22,192 nucleotides of DNA from JAJXWB01 sp047971685 (GTDB taxonomy: Bacteria; Pseudomonadota; Alphaproteobacteria; Rhizobiales; Beijerinckiaceae), in the NCBI GenBank assembly GCA_047971685.1, contig JBKDZW010000087.1, forward strand, positions 1 to 22,192, given 5' to 3'. Made by a program: the position numbers and the translations under genes. Below the pieces are notes generated by a model. That model was not told where the DNA came from. It did no database searches and was given only the letters and a program-made list of their open reading frames with translations. Below are positions 12,618-19,124 of the stretch, piece by piece; the first letter of the stretch is position 1; the number at the start of each line of letters is the position of its first letter.

Positions 12618-13554
12618 GAGTTCGACCGGCGCCGATCCGCATCTGCTGCCTGATTCAGTCGCCAGCCATCCGGCTTTGCGGTTTGCGCCGGCCTGGGCCG
12701 TGCCTTACGTGCAGCTTGCACGCATCGACCGGCCGATCGGCTGGTGGCTGTTGCTGCTGCCATGCTGGGAATCGAGCGCGCTGGCCAGCGCGGTTGCCGG
12801 TCATGGCCCCAATTTCCTGCATCTCCTGCTGTTTCTGGTCGGCGCCATCGTCATGCGCGGCGCGGGCTCGACCTATAACGATCTGGTTGACCGCGAGATC
12901 GACGCCAAGGTGGAGCGCACGCGCGCACGCCCCCTGCCATCCGGCCGTGTGAGCCCGAGACAGGCGAAAATCTTTCTCGTCCTGCAATGTCTCGTCGGGC
13001 TTGCCGTACTTCTGTGCTTCAATTCCTTCGCGATTTTTCTCGGCTTCGCCTCGGTTGTGATCGTGCTCGCCTATCCCTTCATGAAGCGCGTGACCTCCTG
13101 GCCGCAGGCGGTGCTGGGACTGGCTTTCGCCTGGGGCGGGCTGATGGGCTGGGCCGCCGTGTTCGGCGCATTGGCGCCCCCTGCCCTGCTGGTTTACGCC
13201 GCAGCCATCGTCTGGACCATCGGCTACGACACGATCTATGCGCTGCAAGACATTCGCGACGACGCGATCGCCGGCGTGCGCTCGACGGCGCGGCTGTTTG
13301 GCGATCATGTTCGCGCGGCGGTCGGGCTGATGTATGCGCTCTCGGTCGCATTCTCCGCCCTTGCCGTTTATCTGGCCGGCGTTTCGCCCATCGCCTATGT
13401 GGGGGTCGCAGCCTTTGCCGCCCATCTGGCCTGGCAGGTCGCCAAAATCGCGCCCGGCGACAAGGATCGCGCGCTTGGCCTGTTCCGCGCAAACCGGGAT
13501 GCGGGCCTCCTGCTGTTTGCCGGCTATCTGGCCGCGGCGTTCGCCGCTTTGTGA
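12616..13554 (+). CDS. ubiA: 4-hydroxybenzoate polyprenyltransferase
   Basis: Integral membrane enzyme that attaches the polyprenyl chain to 4-hydroxybenzoate in ubiquinone biosynthesis. The 312-residue product has about eight hydrophobic spans and both Asp-rich Mg2+-diphosphate motifs: NDLVDREID at 88-96 and YDTIYALQDIRDD at 204-216. RIDRPIGWWLLLLPCWES near the N-terminus and RTRARPLPSG are typical of UbiA rather than of other prenyltransferases. The start is a GTG at 12616, the best in-frame choice; no strong Shine-Dalgarno is seen because the junction is repeat DNA. Its product, ubiquinone, feeds the respiratory chain whose terminal oxidase is at the left of the window. Followed by the PNPOx-like gene after 95 bp. 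Confidence 0.95.
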   Translation: MSSTGADPHLLPDSVASHPALRFAPAWAVPYVQLARIDRPIGWWLLLLPCWESSALASAVAGHGPNFLHLLLFLVGAIVMRGAGSTYNDLVDREIDAKVERTRARPLPSGRVSPRQAKIFLVLQCLVGLAVLLCFNSFAIFLGFASVVIVLAYPFMKRVTSWPQAVLGLAFAWGGLMGWAAVFGALAPPALLVYAAAIVWTIGYDTIYALQDIRDDAIAGVRSTARLFGDHVRAAVGLMYALSVAFSALAVYLAGVSPIAYVGVAAFAAHLAWQVAKIAPGDKDRALGLFRANRDAGLLLFAGYLAAAFAAL

Positions 13555-13649
13555 ACCGGCCCAACCAATCCTGCGGATTGCTTTTCGGCGAAAAGAATTT
13601 TGCGCATCGCGCGCGCTTGTGGAACCTTCAAGTGAAAAATGGAGCGCGC

Positions 13650-14369
13650 ATGACCGGCAAGTCCTATCCGCTCGACGACACCAACAGGGTGCGGCGACGT
13701 CACGACCGCGGCTTTTACGATCACGCCACGACGCACGCCCTGCTCGACGCGGCCGCGCTCTGTCATGTCGCCTATGTCATCGACGGCCAGCCCTATTGCA
13801 CGCCCACCCTGTTCTGGCGCGAGGGAAGCCGGCTTTACTGGCACGGCAGCAGCGCGAGCCGAATGCTGCGCAACCTTTCCGAAGGCGAGCCCGCCTGCCT
13901 CACCGCCACCCATCTTGACGCCTTCGTGCTGGCGCGTTCGGGGTTCAACCATTCCATCGATTATCGTTCGGTCATGGCTTTTGGCCGCGCGCGGCTGCTG
14001 AGCGACCCGCAAGCAAAGGCGCGCGCGCTCGTCATGATGGTCGACCGGCTTTTTCCGAGACGCAGCGCGCAATTGCGGGCAACCAGCGATCAGGAGATCA
14101 AGGCGACCTCGGTCGTCTATATGGATATCGAAAAGGCTTCCGCGAAAATCCGCGCCAAAGGCGTTGCCGACGACGAGGAAGACTACGAATTGCCCGTTTA
14201 TGCGGAGCGCCTGCCGGTCAACACGACCATCGGCGCGCCGGAGCCCTGCCCGCGCCTCAGGAGCGGCGTGGCGCGGCCGGAAAATCTGTCGCCTTACCGC
14301 ACGGGGCGCAAGCTGGAGGACGCGCTCGCGCAGGCTTATGCGCGCGCCTATCCCGCCTCGGAGGGATAA
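13650..14369 (+). CDS. Pyridoxamine 5'-phosphate oxidase-like FMN-binding split-barrel protein
   Basis: A 239-residue protein of the PNPOx-like flavin-binding superfamily, of the group often annotated as flavin-nucleotide-binding protein. Seen: RRHDRGFYDHATTHALLDAAALCHVAYVIDGQPYCTPTLFWREGSRLYWHGS, the usual N-terminal strand layout with the Pro-Thr/Tyr residues, then EGEPACLTATHLDAFVLARSGFNHSIDYRSVMAFGRARLL with the conserved FNHSxxYRSV segment. The C-terminal part (KATSVVYMDIEKASAKIRAKG) is also family-like. The substrate is unknown; members may bind FMN, F420 or haem, and here FMN is the default guess. The start follows GGAG at 13641. It ends 3 bp from the convergent gene on the other strand. 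Confidence 0.85.
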   Translation: MTGKSYPLDDTNRVRRRHDRGFYDHATTHALLDAAALCHVAYVIDGQPYCTPTLFWREGSRLYWHGSSASRMLRNLSEGEPACLTATHLDAFVLARSGFNHSIDYRSVMAFGRARLLSDPQAKARALVMMVDRLFPRRSAQLRATSDQEIKATSVVYMDIEKASAKIRAKGVADDEEDYELPVYAERLPVNTTIGAPEPCPRLRSGVARPENLSPYRTGRKLEDALAQAYARAYPASEG

Positions 14370-14372
14370 GGA

Positions 14373-14786
14373 TCAGTCGCGCGCGATAATCTCGCGTTCG
14401 CCGGCGTGGATTTCCATCGGCCCTTCCGCGCCCATTTTTCTGATCGCGCAGCGGCGGGGGCGGCGGGCAAAAAGCGGCGAGCCGCGACGGCGGGCGGCGC
14501 GGGCGCGCACGACCAGCGCGCCGCAACGCCATTCCAGCGCATGAAAATCCTCCGGCGCGCGCTCGACCAGGCGTGGCAGGTTGAGGCTTGCGCTCCAATA
14601 GCGCCACATGGCCACCGCCTCACGCTCGTCCTCGGTCTGGACCAGCGTTGCGGCTTGCACGGGATCTTCGTGCACCAGGCGAACACGATAAAGGAACCGG
14701 CCCTGACGCTCATCGACGCCGATGGCCAGTCCCCGCCATGCAATTCCGGCGGCGGCAGAGGGCATAAGGACAGGGCAAGCGGACAT
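14373..14786 (-). CDS. Small conserved protein, DUF6101-like
   Basis: A 137-residue basic protein. The order is GIAWRGLAIGVDERQGRFLYRVRLVHEDP, then EREAVAMWRYWSASLNLPRLVE, ALEWRCGALVVRARAARRRGSPLFARRPRR, and the end GEREIIARD. The Arg-rich centre and the EREIIAR(D/N) tail recall a small alphaproteobacterial family of unknown function (DUF6101, recalled without a search). The ATG at 14786 has GAGG just upstream. It is convergent with the PNPOx-like gene (3 bp between stop codons) and divergent from the phosphatase-like gene. No membrane segment or signal peptide. The Arg-rich basic stretch might bind nucleic acid, but this is a guess. Confidence 0.65.
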   Translation of the reverse strand: MSACPVLMPSAAAGIAWRGLAIGVDERQGRFLYRVRLVHEDPVQAATLVQTEDEREAVAMWRYWSASLNLPRLVERAPEDFHALEWRCGALVVRARAARRRGSPLFARRPRRCAIRKMGAEGPMEIHAGEREIIARD

Positions 14787-15099
14787 GGAAACCTCGGGCA
14801 GGAACGTCGTCTTGCCGGCGATCCTGGGGCCGCAGGAGGGCCCAAACTCCTAACCGGAAGGGTGAAATCCCCGTAAACGCAAAGGCTTGGTCGAAATTAC
14901 CTGAAACGGTTCGATCAAATTCGATCTATTTCGGCAAGACCGGCTCGGGCGGGCGTTCCGTCTTGCGTCTTGCCCCGCATGGCCCTAGAGCATATCCGGC
15001 AAGAGCCGCGGACTTTTGCGATCAGGATATGCGGTGAAAACAATGCAATAGAGCGCATCGCGCGATTCCGCGAAAATGCGACGCGCTCTAGGATGCGCT
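14787..15099. other. Divergent spacer holding RIME-like copy 2
   Basis: 313 bp between divergent genes. The right third is the RIME-like element (14985-15091). The left part (14787-14984) has no gene; direct copies of TTCGATC occur near 14909-14925, but I see no clear promoter hexamers or riboswitch. Confidence 0.5.
14985..15091. repeat. RIME-like intergenic element, copy 2
   Basis: 107 bp with the same inverted ends as copy 1: CTAGAGC (14985-14991) and GCTCTAG (15085-15091). Internal matches include AGAGCATATCCGGCAAGAG, TTTTGCGATCAGGATATGCG and CAATAGAGCGCATCGCGCGA. The right end plus the next bases gives TAGGA, which serves as the Shine-Dalgarno-like site of the gene starting at 15100. Confidence 0.75.
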
Positions 15100-15915
15100 A
15101 TGCCCTTGACCTCCGACGACCTCTGGCTTGCGCACATGGCCCGGACGCTCGACGCCGTTGCGGCGGAGGCCGGGGATTTGGCCATGCGCTGGTTTCGGCC
15201 GGGCAAAAAGACCAGCGCGCGCACGGACTACAAGCCGGGCGGATCGCCGGTCACCGAAGCCGATCTTGCAGTCGACGCCTTTTTGACGGAACGGCTGCGC
15301 CCGCTGGTTCCGCAGGCCGCATGGCTGTCCGAGGAGACCCTGGATTCGCCCGAGCGGCTGTCGCGCGAGACCGTGCTGGTGGTCGACCCGATCGACGGCA
15401 CGCGCGGTTTTGCGGCAGGCGATGCGCGCTGGTGCGTGTCGGTCGCGCTGGTGCGCGCGGGACGCCCGATCGCCGGCGCGATCGCCGCGCCCGCTGCGGG
15501 CGAACGCTATTTCGCCTTTGCGGGCGGCGGCGCCTGGCTCAATGGCGCGCGGCTCGACATTGCCCCGCGCGAAAACCTCGCGGGCGGAAAAATCGCGGGG
15601 CCGCAGCCCTCGACCACGAAGGTCGCGCACGCGCTCGATATGGAAGTCGCGCCGCGCGTGCCCTCGCTCGCCATGCGGTTCGCCATGGTTGCGGGCGGCG
15701 CGCTCGAGGGCGCGCTGTCCTCGCCCAATTCGCACGATTGGGATATTGCGGCGGCCGATCTCATCCTGCATGAAGCCGGCGGACTGCTGACCGCTCTCGA
15801 CGGAACACAGATTCGCTACAACAGAACGCAACTCACCCATGGCGCGCTGGCGGCGGCCGCGCGCGCCTCCCATCCCGCAATTCTCGCAGCTTTCGCGCAC
15901 GCAACGACCTCCTGA
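15100..15915 (+). CDS. Inositol-monophosphatase-family phosphatase (CysQ-like)
   Basis: Mg2+-dependent phosphomonoesterase of the IMPase/CysQ/FBPase superfamily. The 271-residue product shows all metal-site motifs: SEET around E78/E79, DPIDGTRGF with D96 and D99, and HDWDIAAADLI with D215, followed by EAGG. GSPVTEADLAVDAFL (about 48-62) is also family-typical. The layout resembles 3'(2'),5'-bisphosphate nucleotidases (CysQ), but substrate cannot be decided; inositol phosphate or another small phosphate is possible. I use the ATG at 15100, seven bases after TAGGA; an in-frame ATG eight codons earlier, at 15076, lies inside the RIME-like element. It heads the plus-strand cluster with DUF4170, waaA and lpxK. 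Confidence 0.9.
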   Translation: MPLTSDDLWLAHMARTLDAVAAEAGDLAMRWFRPGKKTSARTDYKPGGSPVTEADLAVDAFLTERLRPLVPQAAWLSEETLDSPERLSRETVLVVDPIDGTRGFAAGDARWCVSVALVRAGRPIAGAIAAPAAGERYFAFAGGGAWLNGARLDIAPRENLAGGKIAGPQPSTTKVAHALDMEVAPRVPSLAMRFAMVAGGALEGALSSPNSHDWDIAAADLILHEAGGLLTALDGTQIRYNRTQLTHGALAAAARASHPAILAAFAHATTS

Positions 15916-15981
15916 AAAGAGGATATTCCGGGAGATCCGGCGCGTCCTGCAAACCAGGCCGCAAACTCAAAAGGCGCATAC

Positions 15982-16215
15982 ATGACCGACAAGCCCGCAA
16001 AACAATTGCCGCATCTGGTTCTGGGCGGCGAACTGGCCGACCTCGACGGCGCGGAGTTCAGGGATCTCGACAAGGTCGAACTCGTCGGCCTCTATCCCAA
16101 TTACGCCGCCGCCCACGCCGTCTGGAAAGCCAGGGCGCAGGCGACGGTGGACAATGCGCATATGCGCTATTTCATCGTGCATCTGCACCGCTTCCTCGAC
16201 CCCGCACAGGGTTGA
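15982..16215 (+). CDS. DUF4170 family protein
   Basis: A 77-residue cytoplasmic protein of unknown function, widespread in alphaproteobacteria. The family signature covers nearly the whole chain: LPHLVLGGELADLDGAEFRDL, VELVGLYPNYAAAHAVWKA, and TVDNAHMRYFIVHLHRFLDP. AAAAGG-like purines (AAAAGGCGC) stand just before the ATG. It lies 66 bp after the IMPase-like gene and 52 bp before waaA, so it is likely co-transcribed with the lipid A genes. The steady linkage to waaA and lpxK suggests an envelope-related role, which is inference. Confidence 0.88.
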   Translation: MTDKPAKQLPHLVLGGELADLDGAEFRDLDKVELVGLYPNYAAAHAVWKARAQATVDNAHMRYFIVHLHRFLDPAQG

Positions 16216-16238
16216 GCCATTCAGGAGACGCGCGCCGC

Positions 16239-16271
16239 ATGAAACGCCGGTTGCGCCCGCAAGGCCGATGA
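16239..16271 (+). CDS. Possible 10-residue leader ORF coupled to waaA
   Basis: The frame reads MKRRLRPQGR and stops at TGA 16269-16271, which overlaps the waaA ATG (16268-16270) as ATGA. CAGGAG at 16222-16227 is a good ribosome binding site for this mini-ORF, while waaA itself has only AAGG four bases from its start. This suggests coupled initiation. Translation is unproven. Confidence 0.35.
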   Translation: MKRRLRPQGR

Positions 16272-17545
16272 CGGCGCCGGCGCTTTATCTCTATCGCGCG
16301 GCAAGCGCGCTGTTTGCGCCCTTTGCGCCGCTCTTTCTGGCGCGGCGCGCAACGCACGGCAAGGAGGACGCCGCGCGCGCCGGCGAGCGCATGGGCCGCA
16401 CGAAAATTGCGCGGCCGCCCGGCCCTCTCGTCTGGCTGCATGGCGCAAGCATCGGCGAATCGCTCTCGCTTTTGCCGCTGATCGACGCGCTGACCCGCAT
16501 GCACGCGCATGTTCTGGTCACGACCGGCACGACCAGTTCGGCGCGCATCATCGGCGCACGGCTGCCGGCCGGCGCCATCCATCAATATGTTCCACTCGAT
16601 TGCCCGGTTTTCGCACGCCGCTTTCTCGATCACTGGCGGCCCGATCTTGTCGCCTTTGCCGAGAGCGAATTGTGGCCCAATCTTATTTTCGAGACGCAGC
16701 GGCGCGGAACGCCGCTGTTTCTGGTCAATGCACGCATTTCCGAACGCTCGGTCAGGCGCTGGCTGCGCGCGCCGGATTTCGCGCGCCGCGCGCTCGACGC
16801 CTTCGAGACGGTTTTTGCGCAAGGGGACGAGGACGCCGCGCGTTTTGCGCGCCTTGGCGCGCAGCGCATAACCGTCGCCGGCAATCTGAAATACGACGTG
16901 GCGCCGCCGCCGGCCGACCCGCAGACGCTGGCCGAATTTGCAGCCGAAATCGGCGCGCGGCCCGTGTGGGTCGCTGTCTCCACGCACGAGGGCGAGGAGG
17001 AAATCTGCCTCGAGGCGCATGAAATCCTGCGCCGGAACTTTCCCGCAGCACTGCTCGTCATCGCGCCGCGCGATGCGCGGCGCGGGCTCGAGATCGCCGC
17101 GCTCGCACGTCGCGCCGGCGCCAGCAACACCTTGCGCAGCGCAGAGGGGCCGGTTGGGGCCGACATCAAGGTTTTCATCGCCGATACATTCGGCGAAATG
17201 GGGCTCTGGCTGCGGCTCGCCAATATCGTGTTCGTCGGCAAATCGCTTGTCCCCGGCGGCGGACCAAATCCGATCGAGCCGGCAAAGCTCGGCGGCGCCA
17301 TTCTGCACGGGCCGGGCGTCGACAATTTCGTCGACGCCTATGCGCTGCTGGATGCGGCTGGCGGCGGCGCCTGCGTGAACGATGCGCCCGAACTGGCGGG
17401 GCGTCTGGCCATGCTGTTCGCTCAACCTGCGGCAGCGCGCGAGATGGCGCGCGCTGCCGGCGAAACCGTCGAAAGCCTGAGCGGCGCCACCGCGCGCATT
17501 CTCGCAAGCATCGCGCCCTGTCTGGCGCGCGGGGCAGACCGATGA
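16268..17545 (+). CDS. waaA: 3-deoxy-D-manno-octulosonic acid (Kdo) transferase
   Basis: Inner-membrane-associated GT-B glycosyltransferase that adds Kdo from CMP-Kdo to the lipid A precursor. The 425-residue product has an N-terminal membrane anchor (YRAASALFAPFAPLFLA), the LVWLHGASIGESLSLLPLI motif with the catalytic Glu, VTTGTTSSARI, FAESELWPNLI, a NLKYD segment (VAGNLKYD), STHEGEEEICLEAH, and the CMP-Kdo-binding C-terminal part with FIADTFGEMGLWLRLANIVFVGKSLVPGGGPNPIEPAKLG. It overlaps lpxK by ATGA. The gene is also called kdtA. The upstream in-frame extension is not used, because the ATG at 16268 gives the expected N-terminus. Confidence 0.96.
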   Translation: MTAPALYLYRAASALFAPFAPLFLARRATHGKEDAARAGERMGRTKIARPPGPLVWLHGASIGESLSLLPLIDALTRMHAHVLVTTGTTSSARIIGARLPAGAIHQYVPLDCPVFARRFLDHWRPDLVAFAESELWPNLIFETQRRGTPLFLVNARISERSVRRWLRAPDFARRALDAFETVFAQGDEDAARFARLGAQRITVAGNLKYDVAPPPADPQTLAEFAAEIGARPVWVAVSTHEGEEEICLEAHEILRRNFPAALLVIAPRDARRGLEIAALARRAGASNTLRSAEGPVGADIKVFIADTFGEMGLWLRLANIVFVGKSLVPGGGPNPIEPAKLGGAILHGPGVDNFVDAYALLDAAGGGACVNDAPELAGRLAMLFAQPAAAREMARAAGETVESLSGATARILASIAPCLARGADR

Positions 17546-18510
17546 AAGCGCCGGCGTTCTGGCGCGCGCAGCGACCGAACATGGCGGCGCGCCTGTTGCA
17601 GCCTTGCGGCGCGCTCTTTGGCGCGCTTGTCGGGCAGCGCATGCGCAGGCCCGGCGCGCAGGTCGCCGTTCCCGTCATAACGGTCGGCAATTTCACGGCT
17701 GGCGGCGCCGGCAAGACGCCGATTGCGCAGGCGCTCGCGCGCCGCCTGATCGAGGCGGGCGAACGTCCCGCTTTCGTTTCGCGCGGATTTGACGACGAGG
17801 CGCTCCTGCTGGCCGCCGTAGCGCCGACTTTCGTCGGGCGCGACCGCGCCGCCGCCGCCTTGCGCGCGATAGAGGAGGCGCGCGCCAGCGTGCTCGTTCT
17901 CGACGACGGCTTGCAGAGCCGGCGGATCGAGCCGGACCTCGCAATCGCGGTCGTCGATGGCGCGAGCGGTCTCGGCAATGGCCTTTGCCTGCCTGCCGGC
18001 CCTCTTCGCGCGCCATTGCTTGCGCAATTGCCGCATGTGCAGGCATTGGTCGTCATGGGGCCAGGCGAGGCCGGCGAGAAGGTCGCAGGCATTGCGCAAA
18101 AGTCCGGCGTTGCGATCCTGCGCGCGAAACTCGAACCCGATGCGCGCGCGCGCGCGCTGGCCGGCCGGCGCATTGTCGCCTTTGCCGGGATCGGCCTGCC
18201 GGAGAAGTTCTTCCGCACCCTGGAGGACATTGGCGCGCAGGTGGTCGCGCGGCGCGCCTTTCCCGACCATCATGCGTTCCGGGCCTCCGAACTTGGCGAA
18301 CTCGGCGCGCTCGCACGCAAAAATCACGCAACGCTGGCGACCACGCTGAAGGACGCCGCGCGACTGGGCGCAAACCTCGACGACGAAAGTTTTGCGCTGG
18401 ATGGCGAGGCGCGGGCGTCGATCGTGCGCGTCGATGCGGTTTTCGAGGATGAGACGGCGGCGGACAGACTCTTCACGCCGCTCTTTTTACACCCGCAGAA
18501 TTCGCGTTGA
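17542..18510 (+). CDS. lpxK: Tetraacyldisaccharide 4'-kinase, with an apparent internal deletion
   Basis: Membrane-bound P-loop kinase that phosphorylates the 4' position of the lipid A disaccharide. The 322-residue product shows VPVITVGNFTAGGAGKTP with Walker A (K58), VLVLDDGLQ (D121, D122), LPAGPLRAPL, FAGIGLPEKFFRTLE, and FPDHHAF with the conserved His pair. After FVSRG the sequence jumps to FDDEALLLA; most relatives have GYGG and roughly 20 residues before the GDEPxLLA motif. The frame is intact, so this is an in-frame loss, not a frameshift. If the segment matters for catalysis, activity could be altered, but essentiality of the gene argues for function. Translationally coupled to waaA; an 18-bp repeat begins at its stop codon. 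Confidence 0.94.
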   Translation: MKAPAFWRAQRPNMAARLLQPCGALFGALVGQRMRRPGAQVAVPVITVGNFTAGGAGKTPIAQALARRLIEAGERPAFVSRGFDDEALLLAAVAPTFVGRDRAAAALRAIEEARASVLVLDDGLQSRRIEPDLAIAVVDGASGLGNGLCLPAGPLRAPLLAQLPHVQALVVMGPGEAGEKVAGIAQKSGVAILRAKLEPDARARALAGRRIVAFAGIGLPEKFFRTLEDIGAQVVARRAFPDHHAFRASELGELGALARKNHATLATTLKDAARLGANLDDESFALDGEARASIVRVDAVFEDETAADRLFTPLFLHPQNSR

Positions 18511-18580
18511 GGAAATTCTGCGTTCCGAGAAAATTCTGGGCTTGAAGAAAATTCTGCGCCTGGAGAAAATCTTGCGAATT
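18509..18580. repeat. 18-bp tandem repeat directly after lpxK
   Basis: Four 18-bp units: GAGGAAATTCTGCGTTCC (18509), GAGAAAATTCTGGGCTTG (18527), AAGAAAATTCTGCGCCTG (18545) and GAGAAAATCTTGCGAATT (18563). The first overlaps the last two bases of the lpxK stop. In another frame each unit would encode six residues like LEKILR. It fills over half of the 129-bp gap between lpxK and the convergent DUF2093 gene. No intrinsic terminator was found in this gap. Confidence 0.85.
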
Positions 18581-18639
18581 TCCATTCGCTTCATTTGCTC
18601 AAGTTTGGTTTGTCGCGCGTCAAAGTAACTTTTACGGAA

Positions 18640-18858
18640 TCAGCGCGGCTTGACGCCAAGGCGGATGAGCTTCGCCTCGGGGCTCGCATAGGCTTCGCCC
18701 AAGTCGACGTTCCAATAGCGCAAATCCTCGAGCGGTATCGGCGCGCCGGTCACCGCACAGCGCACGAAGGCGCCGGGACGACGCACACGGATATCGCCGT
18801 CGAGATACTCGATCTCGGCTTCGTCCATCAGCGGCATGGGGCGTTCGTGGCGGTTCAT
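18640..18858 (-). CDS. DUF2093 family protein
   Basis: A 72-residue protein of a conserved alphaproteobacterial family of unknown function. Nearly the whole chain matches the family pattern as I recall it: AEIEYLDGDIRVRRPGAFVRCAVTGAPIPLEDLRYWNVDLGEAYASPEAKLIRLG. The Cys in VRCAVTG and the second half of the fold suggest a small beta-rich domain, but no metal-binding pair is complete. GGAGGA lies 12 bases before the ATG. It is convergent with lpxK. Four perfect 19-bp repeats stand 37 bp upstream of its start. Confidence 0.85.
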   Translation of the reverse strand: MNRHERPMPLMDEAEIEYLDGDIRVRRPGAFVRCAVTGAPIPLEDLRYWNVDLGEAYASPEAKLIRLGVKPR

Positions 18859-18895
18859 GATTGCGGTCGCTCCTCCAGAATCGACTGTGCTCCAA

Positions 18896-18971
18896 CAATG
18901 TCACTGTGCTTAAACAATGTCACTGTGCTTAAACAATGTCACTGTGCTTAAACAATGTCACTGTGCTTAAA
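18896..18971. repeat. Four perfect 19-bp tandem repeats upstream of the DUF2093 gene
   Basis: CAATGTCACTGTGCTTAAA is repeated without change at 18896, 18915, 18934 and 18953. Degraded units flank the array on both sides (GACTGTGCTCCAA before, CAACGTCAAA after). The units are much less GC-rich than the surroundings. The array lies in the 5' region of the DUF2093 gene, 37 bp before its ATG. Confidence 0.97.
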
Positions 18972-19124
18972 CAACGTCAAAGCAATCGCTTCAGATCATT
19001 TGTTTCGAGCTGAATATTCGACTTTCGTCACAGCCGACGAAAATCAACCCAATCCCGTGCGCCGAAATATAATGCGGCCGCCGCGAAAATTCCATGCCCA
19101 ATCGTCACATGCTGCGGACCGAAA
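18972..19124. other. Short AT-richer spacer after the kinase gene
   Basis: This 153-bp stretch separates the 19-bp repeat array from the end of the kinase-USP gene. It is less GC-rich than the neighbouring genes, may hold the DUF2093 promoter, and shows no gene or clear terminator. Confidence 0.4.

Noticed and set aside
11675..12763. 362-codon minus-strand frame
   Set aside because: It covers the divergent promoter region and is antisense to the secreted-protein gene and ubiA start. It contains translated 18-bp repeat units and no domain.
14800..14900. Possible cobalamin-type riboswitch around CCGGAAGGGTGAAATCCCCG
   Set aside because: Part of the text looks like a riboswitch block, but the other conserved boxes are missing on both strands and no B12-related gene follows.
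18896..18971. Plasmid iteron-type origin
   Set aside because: The four 19-bp direct repeats resemble iterons in form, but no rep gene, DnaA box or partition gene is nearby and all neighbours are chromosomal housekeeping genes.
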